64,000 bases of DNA, from positions 2,418,001 through 2,482,000 of the forward strand of contig JAPEHQ010000004.1 in NCBI GenBank assembly GCA_027405735.1, in the 5' to 3' direction. This document shows positions 1 through 10,600 of this stretch, piece by piece (positions within the stretch are counted from its first letter, which is position 1; each line of letters begins with the position of its first letter). This stretch comes from Mucor racemosus (lineage: Eukaryota > Mucoromycota > Mucoromycetes > Mucorales > Mucoraceae). The position numbers and the translations under genes are program-made. Under the pieces are notes generated by a model, which saw nothing but the letters and a program-made list of their open reading frames with translations, did no database searches and had not been told where the DNA came from.

Positions 1-102
1 TCTATAAATACAGATCCAAGTAAGCTGTATGAACTTCATAAAATATTACGCAGGCAACAATTAATGAGAGCCTATCATATTAAACTATATGATAAACCAT
101 AA
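1..102 (+). CDS. C-terminal tail of an unknown protein (cut by window edge)
   Basis: Frame 1 is open from the first base to a TAA at 100-102, giving 33 residues rich in Lys, Leu, Arg and Gln, with a stretch reading KLYELHKILRRQQLMRAY. This composition looks coding rather than like the AT-rich noise around it, but there is no start and no recognisable domain. The stop is followed 16 bp later by the hairpin at 119-172. It could be the end of a host gene or of a transposon-borne gene. I do not recognise the family. Confidence 0.35.
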   Translation, partial: SINTDPSKLYELHKILRRQQLMRAYHIKLYDKP

Positions 103-118
103 CCATAACCAAGAAATA

Positions 119-172
119 GGGATGTTGTCGAGCCGAGCTTGATTTACATCAAGCTCGGTTCGACAACATCCC
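119..172. repeat. 54-bp palindromic element flanked by TA
   Basis: Two 25-nt arms beginning GGGATGTTGTCGAG face each other across a 4-nt loop (TTAC) with a single arm mismatch (gagcc against gaacc). TA lies directly on both sides (117-118 and 173-174), as expected for a Tc1/mariner-type target duplication. Related but longer units with the same GATGTTGTCGAG-type end are at 47418-47480 and, inverted, 55143-55206. It is either a minimal MITE or the joined ends of a larger element. Confidence 0.75.
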
Positions 173-1767
173 TACTCATAGGATTTCACAAACAACGCAT
201 CGTATTACGGTTAACCGAGTTTGACTGCTTTAACGGGCCGTTTTTTATGCAAACTCGAATGAGGGTATTCGAGTTTCTTCTTTTCTTTTTTTGTTAGCTA
301 AGCTCGAAAACAGGATTGAAAAAATACTTCAAGTTGTGAAACTGCCAAATATGCTATTATCAATTCATAATCTCATATTAACTTGACAATGTTGCTATTA
401 ACAGCCTCCTTAAGGCAAACCAATACTTGCTCCCACCCCGTTTTTTATCTGGGTTACAAAAGAACGGGCCGTTTTCCAACTCGAATCGAATGGCCGTTTC
501 CGTTAAAACTCGATTCAAACTCGAATCGAAGCCCATTCCTACCTACTCATAGTAATACTACAAAGAACAAATATACGAATGTGCGTTCAACAGCTGTGAG
601 AATGGTAAAGTGGAAGTGCGCACCTTCTTCTGCATTTTTCATCTTTTTTTTTTTATATGTATCAAAGCAATTTATGTCAATTTGAGGGGTAATGATTCGA
701 TGGAAACAAAATTCCTGCAAAAAAATTTGAAACCTGAAAAAGTTACATTCCATATTTTTTTTCAGAAAAAAATCAGATCTCCGACTTTTGTCAATGAATG
801 ACTAACAGTTATTGAGCAATAATAGAATATGATAGTTATTTTTTGTGCAAAGAAAAAACCGGCCAAAAATTTTCAGAAATCTGAAGAATACAAGAATAAC
901 TATGAAACTCAATATGTAAACCTCAATTTTAACATTAATCGAAATTATGGAAACGCATTTTTTTTATATTATATACTAATCATCTGTAGAACGTAAATGA
1001 ATTTTCAACGATTACGGCTAATAAAACGCCTAAAAAACGCTAAAATAAACAATACATCTCTAGTCGAATTATTTAAGCAAAATAGGTCTAGTATTGAAAC
1101 TATAACTGGCAATCATAGTCCTAGGTTTATTGAAAAATACTAATTTTTGGTGAAGTAATGAACAATATACAACATAATCTTGTTTTTTGGCCACCACCCT
1201 CATTCCAAAATCTCGATTTTGATGAATTTATAAAACAAATTTGCAGAAAAATGTTTTTGCAAGTAATGTAAATTGATTCATATTTTTTAGGGCTACAAAT
1301 AACATTCAACTACTTAAAGTTTGTTACTATACGATTTGTTGCATAAATTTGAAATTACTGCTCTTTTTTACCTTGATTTCTGTAATACACAGCTTAAAAT
1401 TCTGAATGCCGTCTGGCGGCGTTTGTGGGCGAGCTCAACCACAGATAACAGTTCCAAATATATTATGATACTTAATTTTGATAGGAAATAACGAATAAAT
1501 CAGTAAAAAAATTGATAGGATATATAATCAAGATATCTTGAATTAATAAAGCAGAGTGTTTACTTATTTATCAAGTGTAATGAGGTAGGAAATATTCTTC
1601 AGAAAGTTGACTTTCAAATCCAGTACTTACATGACCAAACTTTAACAAACAATATCTCAAGATCAAAGAAAGAGACGATAAAGATTTCCAAATTTTTTAT
1701 ATATATAAAAGAAGCTTCTTCTTTTGTTTAAACGAAAAGATCTAAAAAATACGAATATGTTATAATA

Positions 1768-1802
<35 letters not shown>
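173..1802. other. Non-coding stretch with a short direct repeat and an A30 tract
   Basis: No convincing gene. Two stretches, about 224-285 and 462-540, share a GC-richer motif (AACGGGCCGTTTT followed by AACTCGAAT), so they look like direct repeats of a small element. The rest is AT-rich sequence without long frames. An uninterrupted run of 30 A lies at 1770-1799, 3 bp from the stop codon of the phosphate transporter on the other strand. Confidence 0.6.
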
Positions 1803-4588
1803 CTAAAATCCAATCAAGACCATTAAACCATAACCGATAGTGGCAATACACAACATGGAGAAGATACTTGAAGGAACACCATTGATCAAAAAGTCTTTTG
1901 TGGTCAAATAAGGCTTTCCAAGTTCATTTTCTTGTGAAATAGCATTCATATTAGGGAAACCAGAGACGGGAAGGCCCATGGCAGCAGAGCAAACGAAAGC
2001 AGTACCCTAAAATTATGTATTAGTATGATGTTGATTATGCAAATTTCGTGTGCAAAACTTACCATAACGAGCATTCTAGGTTGAGGATCAGCTAATTGAG
2101 AACCGACTTCAGCAACAATAGGTAAAACAATTAATGCAGCTACAGTATGACTAATAAAAGTAGCAATGATAAGCACTAAACAACTAAAAACAAACAATAC
2201 TTCAAAGGCGGAATATCCTTGTACCATGGCCTCAATTTGAGATGCAATAGTTTTGAGTAAGCCAGAACTCTCAACAGCCTTACCAAGTGCAATACCACCC
2301 ATTGCTAACATGATAACATTCCATAAAAAGTTATTAAAGTCGTCTTTAGTCAATAAACCAGTGCCAAAAAAGGCAATCAAGGGCAAGATGGCAATGACAC
2401 CCATGTCACCGAAAATATGCTCATAGGAATGAGCTAAACACCAAAGCAAAATAGTGGCCAACGTAACAAGAATAACATAGATTTGAGTGCCATTAATAGG
2501 ATCTGAATTGGCACGGATGGTATGAATTTGAGGTGTATGTTTCTCAGGGTTATAATTGTACAATAACCAAAGCCAAATGATCAAATTACCGATGATACAA
2601 AGTGGAATAGAAATAATAAACCATTCCGCCCATGAGGGAGCAGGGCTCATATTTTGGATAGCAATGATATTTTGAGGTGAAGAAATAGGAGATGCCATAC
2701 CACCTAAATTCGAGGCAAGAGCAATACCAATAATAAGACAGGGACCAAATTTGGAATCAACAGGCAATGTACGAAGAATTGGCTATTTGTATATTGAAAT
2801 GAGTAAATCCGGGATTGATTCTTACATTTCCACATCTCCCCTTTCTTAACTCCCCCTTTTCCCCTTCTTACCTGAATTAATGAGAAACAAAGTACAGGTG
2901 CAGCAACGTTACTGATCCACATACTTGCGACAGTTGCCACCATCATATTTACAATCAATACTCGACTAGGACGAGTGCCAGCCTTGGACAATACGTATGT
3001 GGCCATTGATTTGGCAATACCAAATTTACTTAATGCACCTGCAATAGCAAAACCACCCAATAGCAACATGATGACAGGGGAGAACATGGCACCAAAGACA
3101 CGTTTTGTTGCGTCTGGGGCATTAAGGCGAGTGTAATGACCATCATCAGAACGCATCACACGTAATGTAATGATTAGAAATGGTACTATAAGAGCAGTAA
3201 CAAATAAAGGCATGACCTAATATATAAAAAAAAACATAGATTAGATACATATATGTATATATATATATATATATATCATGTTTATGCATATGAAGATCTT
3301 ACCTCTCCTGCCCACAACATACTTGCAAATACAAGAATTGCTAAACAACGGTTCTGTTCAACAGTATCAAAAATTTCTGATCGCATCAATAGTATAAACA
3401 CAACAATACAAGCAATCATATACAAATAATTCAATACTTGATCACGGGTGATACGAAATGTACCAAAAGGAGTATGTACAGATGAAGGCTTTGCATCACT
3501 AAGACCAACTGTTTGTGTTCTTCTCTCCTGGCCTATCAAGTCTCTCCATACAGTATTTCTCTCCCAAACGATATGTTCTCTTAAATGCGTCTTCAATTCC
3601 TCAATTGCTAAATCCAAATTATCTCCAGTTGCCAAGATAGCATAAGCCCTTTCTGTTTGTTGAATATGTTCATTTAATCTAGCCTTTGTAGCGGTTTTAA
3701 AAGGATAAGCTTGAGTAACGTAGGTGGATGTATAATAACGTTTGAGGTTATTGTTGGTAATTTTGTCGTATTTTTTCAGAATTTTTGCAAATGCAGTAAG
3801 ATTTAGTGCTACAAAAGACTTTAATTCAGATAACAAGACAAATAGATCTACAGTTCGCTTTCTTAATTCCACAACGTCATATATGGCTTCTCTTGGCCAC
3901 ATGGGGTCTCTTGAAGAATTGGGTGGCGGAATATGAGTGGGAACTTCGAGAGCTGCAGGATCTGTGTCGGTGACATTCTTGGAAATGATATTTGGAGGTA
4001 AAAATGAATCACCTTCCACGTTAGATTCCCTTCTTGGTAATTGATTGGTATTGCTTCTTATCGCTCTTTCTTGTTCTACTTGTCCAAGAGAAACCTCGCC
4101 ACTTGTAGAACTAAGACGGCGTAATTGCATGGCGGCTGCAGTATCATGGCGATTCAAGTATTCAAAATCACCTACTAATTCCTCCATTTCATCATATAAT
4201 TCAGTTTCTTTTTTTGCATAAAATTTCACGATTTTATCCAGTGATTTGTTGAGTGATTTCACAAATTGTTGGTTTTCTTGCTCTACTGGATCATCGCTAA
4301 TAAGGGCGGTATGTTCACTTGGGAGTATTTCACCGCCATCTTCGAGATCAATAGATAGTCGATGACCTTTGTTGGCAACTCTTTCCTTTTCAATCAAGTA
4401 GATTAACTTTTTGAGGTTTGAATATCTATTTTTTTTTTTTTTTTTTTTTTTGTTTATATTTTTTATATTTGTTATTATTTGTTTTTATTGCCTAGAATAT
4501 CATATATTATATATAAGAAACCTTACGGGAGATAATAGTCTGCCCAATCTGGCACTGCATTAAACTGTATTTGATGTGAGAATTTCAT
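1803..4588 (-). CDS. SPX-domain low-affinity phosphate transporter (Pho87/Pho90/Pho91 type)
   Basis: Moves inorganic phosphate across the plasma or vacuolar membrane. Five exons: 4527-4588, 3303-4425, 2872-3216, 2063-2782 and 1803-2006, joining to 817 residues (yeast relatives are about 880-920). The first exon gives the classic SPX start MKFSHQIQFNAVPDWADYYL, continuing across the intron into YSNLKKLIYLIEKE. The SPX domain covers roughly residues 1-225 and contains the helical AFAKILKKYDK segment that contributes to inositol-pyrophosphate binding in this family. From about residue 330 a many-helix DASS/ArsB-type anion transporter follows, with SNVAAPVL and ASNLGGMASPISSPQN segments typical of the family. 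The start was chosen because only this ATG restores the SPX N-terminus. Which of the three yeast paralogues it matches cannot be decided by eye. Intron 1 has an A-tract just before its acceptor. Confidence 0.93.
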
Positions 4589-4912
4589 TCTCCTTTATTG
4601 CTTTATTTCGTTTATGTACAAGACGCTTAAAGAAAGAAATAGAAAAAGGTTTAATAAAATAAAGATTGTAATAGAAAAAGAGGGAAAGAAAGAAGAGAAA
4701 GAAGATGCAGAGATGGGAGGGAAGAAGAAACAGGAAAAAAAAATAACAAAACGGAGTCCTAAAGGGAAGAGCATCAGCATCTCATTTTGTAATGATATGT
4801 GTAATGATAGTGTAAGTGATCTATAATAATATGTATGTATGTAGGGCATGATAAAAATACCCCGGTCGCCTTAGAAAAAAAGAAGCATTCTTGAGAAATT
4901 ATAACTTTTTTT

Positions 4913-5221
4913 TTAGCCTTCACTTCGACTCCCACCATCTCCTGGTAATATAGCATTTGTTGGATCTGTTAAGCCTGAAGAGTAGTTGTTGTCTGCATTT
5001 TTGCTTCGTATGTAGTTTGGTAAGAAAGCAAAGAGCAATACAACACCGACGATTATTAAAAGTCCAACCAATTTCAGAAAAAATGAGCAATATTTTAGAT
5101 TTTTGATCTTGGTTGTATTTAATGTAGAACTATTTGTTAATGAAGGTTGTTCAATCTTGATGGCAACATCTCTATCCTCTTCTTCTTCTTTTTCAATAAT
5201 ATCGTTCTTTTTATTCTTCAT
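4913..5221 (-). CDS. Small single-pass membrane protein, unknown function
   Basis: A 102-residue frame. It starts with a charged segment (MKNKKNDIIEKEEEEDRD), then a Ser/Thr/Asn-rich stretch. One strong hydrophobic helix (LVGLLIIVGVVLLFAFL) comes next, followed by a polar Gly/Ser-rich tail. This suggests a type II or tail-proximal membrane protein. An upstream in-frame ATG at 5293 would add a Phe-rich leader, but that stretch is pyrimidine-rich on the coding strand and looks like 5' UTR, so 5221 was preferred. It lies head-to-tail upstream of the phosphate transporter gene. I do not recognise the family. Confidence 0.5.
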   Translation of the reverse strand: MKNKKNDIIEKEEEEDRDVAIKIEQPSLTNSSTLNTTKIKNLKYCSFFLKLVGLLIIVGVVLLFAFLPNYIRSKNADNNYSSGLTDPTNAILPGDGGSRSEG

Positions 5222-7609
5222 AAGATTGAAAAAGTTGAAAAAAAAAGAGAAAAAGGAAATATATTTGATACCAATATTCTGGTTTTTTTTCATTACATCT
5301 AGCACAGGAATGTATACACAAAAAACATGAATTTTGTGATCGTTGCTATGGTAATTTTATTCATTAAACCCAGCTGTCAAAAGAGAAAAAGGTAATTCAT
5401 TACCCAGGGTCCAGTTCAATTTATATCAATTGTATAAATTTAGATTTTTATGAAACAATGGTAATAAGCATATATTTGTTCAACATATACAAACGTGAAT
5501 TAATATCTAGTGATGCTTCACAAAATCAATCGAGCAATGTGTACTAGCCTAAGATTTCTGTTGTTGCCATTAAAAATAAAAATGCACTGGTGATTTCCAG
5601 ATTTTATAATATTTCAAGGCTTGGATTCGAGTAAATGCTGAGCTAAGATGGGTTGAAAAAATCTTAAAATAAGCCCTTTTATCTAGCTTTTTAAGCATAT
5701 TTTCAGTATTACCGAAGATCTTGAAGTCAGTATGAGTTGCAAAGTATATAGCTTAATTTTTCAGTAATCATCAATTAATTTTATTTTTACTGCATTCTTG
5801 GTACTATGATCTGCAGTTCAATGTACAGGTTTCACCAAAACATACTACTTTAAAAGGCACATTTTGTGGTTTTTAGAGCATCCTGAAGCTCAAAAGCATA
5901 CTAGACGATTTCCCTCATTTATTGCAATTACAGAAATTTATTGCGTATTTGGTTTTTTCATGATTTTGGGCTAATATGGCCTTGTGGTTAACGGAATTCA
6001 TACTTCCTTTCTAATTGGGCTTAGCCAAACTCATGAAATTTTGTACATTCCACTTTATTTTAAATAGCTAATAACTTTTTAAATTCGAAATTAAACCTGA
6101 AAAAAAATATATATTCTGTATTAAAGGCAGTTTTGATATCATTCCATCCAAAAATTCAAAAATTAAATGATAAAAAGTGTCGTATCGTATATTTAAAGCT
6201 AAGGCTTAATCGATTTTAAGCACAAATTAACGTACGTTTTGAAAAAATTTACACACATTTCCCACTGTTTCCTTAACCGAACTCTAAGCTATAAGCGCCA
6301 TAAAATTAATGAACTATCTTTAACTAAACTCATAACAATAAATACCACAAAACGATGGAAACCCTTAATCAGACTCATAACATAGAAATAATACAAAATC
6401 GATGTAATCACTTAACCAAACCCATTATGAATAATCAGCGATAGAAATATACCTTATTAAACGATTTTTGGCAAAAAAAAAATTGAATGCATAAAATACA
6501 GCATCTTCGAAATAAGACAACGTAAGTTTTCAATCTTATTAGAACTACAGTTTGCCTTCTAAAATCCTTTGAAATGAGAACCATACCATAAATCTCAACA
6601 CGCGGTTATTGAAACAATTTATCCACAATAAATGGATTTTCCCGTAGATATTGCGAAACAATTGAATAATATCGCTTTTGTTTTCAACGTGTTTCATATG
6701 TATCAAAGCAATTAATTGATCGATATAGTTACAAAGTAGATTGAACAGCAATTCGCAGAGTAATCAATCTGAACCCATATTTATGTTTTTCAGATTAAGT
6801 CAAAATTTTACATGAATAAAAAAGCAGATGTAAAATAGCGTGCTTTTAGAATAATTTTGAGTTTATAAGCATCATAGTAAAAAGTTCTTTTTTCAAGGTC
6901 AAATATTACAAATGAGTTTAGTCAAGGCGTATTCATGGCTCCATAGCCATAGTTGGGGTTTGACCCGACTGGAATTTTTTCTTATTTTTCAAGAGGACGG
7001 CGGTCCTCATGAAAAATGAAGGGATTAAACACTTATTATGCGTAATTATGTCTTCATTCGGTGTGTAACAGATCAAATATGTCCCGAAAGTGTGCCTAAT
7101 TTACCTCAGTTTTTTATTAAAATTCTTGCTATTCTTTGTTTAATTCAGTTGCTCGAATGTGAAAAGCCTTTATTAATTAGCAGTATTATTTAATACTATA
7201 AACTAGTAATGCCTTTTTAGTCTCATTTGTTGATCCAGTATTACGGAAAATGATTTATTCGATTTAGTGGAAATTCGATTTTGTGGACACTTTTCTCCCT
7301 CCCAACAATTCCATTAAATCGAATCATGACTGTAACACTAACATTTTTTCAAAACAAAACTTGTTTGCTTTAATTTATTATTTAACGTATTTGAATACAA
7401 AGATTTAAAGAATAATTTTATGGCCGGTTACAAAATATTCTTTCAAATTTAAATGTTTTCGTAATAATGTGCAACAAATCAATTGGGCTAATTAATGTGG
7501 CATTTCAAAGTTGAATTTTGAATTACAGATTCCTTTTGTTATTATGTATGGCTATTGATATATGATATATATGTTAAAATAAAACGGGTTAATAGCAGAA
7601 TAAAAGTAA
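5222..7609. other. Gene-poor AT-rich region
   Basis: No frame here looks coding; the longest are short, low-complexity and without recognisable motifs. A short stretch near 5540 (TACTAGCCTAA) echoes a motif inside the dispersed repeat copies at about 28820 and 56285, so old repeat remnants are likely. The only sharp structure is the hairpin at 6984-7017. Confidence 0.6.
6984..7017. repeat. 34-bp inverted repeat
   Basis: Arms ATTTTTCAAGAGGAC and GTCCTCATGAAAAAT pair with one mismatch around a GGCG loop. It sits alone in a gene-poor region, with GC-rich inner and AT-rich outer parts. No flanking duplication is evident. It may be a remnant of a small palindromic element; no function can be assigned. 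Confidence 0.6.
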
Positions 7610-8872
7610 ATTGACCTAAGATTGATTGTAAAATTCAGACTCCATAATTGAAATATTAATTTTTTGTATTCAAAAGATACATTAAACATTAAGCTATTCT
7701 GCATTTTTTGTTTCAGTGAAAAATATTGATTTTTCGTCGAGATAATCAAAATAACAATTCACATTACAGCTTGAAGCTGATGATAGCTGGGTTCCAAATT
7801 GATTTACTACTACAAAAATGATCGAAAAATGGTTCAAAAAATAAAATCGTTTAAAGGCTCATGAACTGCAAAATAAGTGAAACTAGCGAATTAAATGTTT
7901 TTTATACAGCTTTAGATTTTGCATGCATTTAAATAAAATTCAGTCAAACATTCCACAATAAATTTTGCGTAAAATGCAACTGAAATTTTGGAGGTTTTTT
8001 GAAGATATACATCATTTTTTGTAAATATATTTAATATATAACTTATTGAGATAATGAACAAAAACATTATCTATCGATCGAGCTATTGTAGAATCTTCTA
8101 GCTGCATTTTTCGTAAAGAAAGCGAGATTTTTGTGCAAAATTTTTTCAGTTTCAGAATTTGGGATGGGGGTATACAAGGGGAAAATGGACGCCAGAAATG
8201 GAGGTACCTTTTTGTACACATTTTTGATGATATCTCCACGAAAAATCAATATTTTGAAAAACTCTAAATTGAGTCCGAGAGAAATTAATGAGCTTAATGA
8301 TATGAATGTAAAAAAAATGTTGCTCAATTTAGCCAATATTTTGAAACCTACTATAGAAATGTCAAAAAAAAATGAAAAAAAATAAAGGTGCTCAGAATTT
8401 TTTTATATTAAAGTGTGTTATAGAGCACTTTAAAACAAGTAAGTTTTATTATTAGGAAGTGTTAGTATAACTTAATTTTTTCTGGAGATATGAAGCCTCA
8501 AAGTTTTCAATCCATTAGCAGTGAAATACGCGTAGAAAATCTGAAATCTTAGCACTGAAAAATTAATACCAACTGCAAAAAGTAGGATATTTCCGGATAC
8601 TCATTTTTGGATTAAAGCTGAGCATCTCAGGTACATTAGCATATAATTTTTTCTTGGTGTTATTTAGTGAAAAAAAAAGTTAAGCAGGGATGAAAAGTGA
8701 GACCCAATTTCTAAGGAAAAATTGTAAATTCTACGTGTTTTTGAGTCTTTTGTGTGATATAGAATAAATTTAGAAATAGGTAGCATAATACGCCCAATTT
8801 ATATCTGTTTAATAGGGTCTAAGGTATATCCTAAAAAATGTTTAGAATGAAATTATTTATAGGAAAGAGTGC
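7610..8872 (+). repeat. Dispersed repeat, copy A (left-truncated)
   Basis: Aligns by eye with the right half of copies B (28840-29850), C (39740-40970) and D (56300-57490). Shared blocks include CCAAAATAATAG-type text, GGAGGTTTTTTGAAGATA, GAAGCCTCAAAGTTTTCAAT and GCAGTGAAATACGCGTA. It contains the roughly 240-bp segment (8155-8395) carrying a frame conserved with C and D. The left part of the family, present in B and D, is absent. Confidence 0.85.
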
Positions 8873-9205
8873 ATCCTCCAATTCGAAGATTGAAAAGCAT
8901 GAAAATGCAATTTTTTGAAAATTTAAATTTTGCTCTATCAGATATCTACAGAAAAAAATACAAAATCCATTCCAACTTATGGAGCGTAACATTTCTAAGC
9001 ATATCAGAGCGTTAAGGCCGTAAATTACAGAGTGCAGCTTTAATTAAACTATGTGGAATTTTATAAAGTGAATATATATATTATTTTCTATTGATTAATT
9101 AGAAGATAAAGCAATTAAAGGTTATGGAGCGTAATTGTTTAGCTTCTACAATAAAAAAAAACATATAACAAACTATTTCTATTATTAAAAGATGTTTCTA
9201 AAAGG
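8873..9205. other. Short AT-rich spacer between repeat copy A and the rRNA relic
   Basis: I see no coding frame, RNA gene or repeat similarity in this stretch. Confidence 0.5.
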
Positions 9206-10150
9206 AACAAATTCAATAACAAAAGCTTAATCTCAGTACACTGTAGGAACAAAGGCTAATCTAGTACATACTCACAATATCCCATCCATTTCATGTCGTC
9301 TGCATGTAATTTATCATTTTGATGTGTTAGCATTATCATTAGCAAGTAGGTCTAGCAATATTTCCGTTAACAAGCCTAGCTCGCAAGTAAAGGTTCTCAA
9401 GCCGAAGCCCTATTAGTACTCATATGGTACAATCAAAAGACAGTAGTATCATTTCCAGCATAACTTCTGACTCAGAGGTGTTCAGTCATTATTCACCAGA
9501 TAATAGCTTTGCGGCATTGGGCTTCCAGTCACCGGGAAATACCAAGTTCCTCTCATACTAACTTCAATTACTGCTATTATGTCAATACCATTAATAGGAT
9601 AAAACTAACCTGTCTCACGATGGACCAAACCCAGTTCACGTTCCTATTAGTAGGTGAACAATCCAACGCTTACTGAATTCTGCTTCAGGATGATGGGAAG
9701 AACCGACATCGAAAATCAAAAAGCAAAGTCGCTATGAACGCTTGGCTGCCATAAACAGGCTATTATTATCTGTAAGATTCTTATCTTTGTTTCACAAAAT
9801 GGTAATTTTGAAAAGTTTTTGAACATTATTGAGAATTTTGAATTATTAAGTAATTCCCAAAAATATGAAGGAGTATTTTGAGAGATTATGTTTAGGAAGG
9901 TGAAAGTTTTGAAGTGTTTTACTTGGAACTGTTGGGTGGACCGGTTAAGTTTTTTTGTTTTGCCAAGGTAGCATTTCATCGATGGAGATGTTATAGAATT
10001 TAAGAGTGTGGTAATTGATGTAATAACGAGTTGATTTTTTTGTGTGATATTACTATTTGGTTTTCCTGTGATAGATTTTCTGGCATCTCTAGTCTCAAAA
10101 CTTGAGATTATAAAGGATTTATAGGCTCCAGTTTGCATAAATTTGGCATA
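9206..10150 (-). pseudogene. Decayed 3' end of nuclear LSU (25S/28S) rRNA, interrupted
   Basis: Read on the minus strand, this follows the last part of eukaryotic large-subunit rRNA. The peptidyl-transferase region appears around 10065-10130 (GGCATCTCTAG on the plus strand). The stretch ...GCAGCCAAGCGTTCATAGCGAC lies at about 9730-9750. The universal GAGACAGGTTAGTTTTA and TGAGAGGAAC blocks fall at about 9560-9615, and the 3' terminus near 9206. Many substitutions lower its GC content, so it is a relic rather than a working gene. About 295 bp (9770-10064) has no match to rRNA and splits the sequence. No 18S, 5.8S or rest of 25S was seen nearby, so this is an isolated fragment, not an rDNA array unit. 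Confidence 0.85.
9770..10064. other. Non-rRNA insert inside the LSU relic
   Basis: The rRNA-like sequence breaks between sense-strand CCACAGG and GATAAC-equivalent bases, close to E. coli position 2449, and resumes after about 295 bp. The insert is strongly AC-rich on the rRNA sense strand and carries no intron core I can identify. It could be a degraded intron, a transposon fragment or replaced sequence. The boundaries are good to a few bases only because the rRNA itself is diverged. Confidence 0.55.
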
Positions 10151-10600
10151 CAAAGCCTACTTGAAACCCTCGAATAGGTAATTAAAGTGTTATAGAGCTA
10201 TTTCTTCACAAGAAGCTGATTCCACAAGCATTAATACAATTTTTGCATTTCAAACCCAGTAACTAGTTTTCCATTTGGTATCAACAGTAAATGATAATTC
10301 AACATCTTCAACGTATGATTTTCAATCTGTTTCACACTGAATAACAAAGGAAGAACTTGTGGAGTACTTGGAATATATTAAAAAAATCCGAAATAAAAGA
10401 AAAAAAATGGAACAATAACGTTTAGTCTATAAAAAAATTGTATTTATATTTATTTGTTTTTCATTATCAAAATGAAATAAAGGTTCTATTATCTAAATAA
10501 TGTAGTCTAATGGATATTACAAAAGAAGGAAAAGATGAAGCAAAGCAAAAAGATCAACTTTTTTTCAATGCTGTGTCTCTCCTTTTTAAATTGAAGTAAT
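10151..10600. other. AT-rich spacer
   Basis: No coding frame or repeat recognised. The part near 10430-10600 is downstream of the thaumatin-like gene and probably holds its 3' UTR. Confidence 0.5.

Noticed and set aside
4595..4956. Frames between the phosphate transporter and the small membrane protein
   Set aside because: Low-complexity Lys/Glu or Phe/Ser/Leu sequence on both strands; overlaps likely UTR and promoter.
8067..8336. Minus-strand frames in the repeat (also 40160-40459 and 56764-57129)
   Set aside because: They are Phe/Ile/Ser-rich reverse complements of the plus-strand frame, as expected from AT-rich sequence; kept only as a note under the repeat finding.
9900..10010. AAGGTAGC inside the rRNA insert considered as another LSU fragment
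   Set aside because: The match to the LSU AAGGTAGC block is short and the flanks do not follow, so it is probably chance.
9716..10153. 145-codon minus-strand frame over the rRNA relic
   Set aside because: Both ends of the frame are clearly LSU rRNA sequence and the middle is the non-rRNA insert; no protein motif. Treated as chance openness of a relic.
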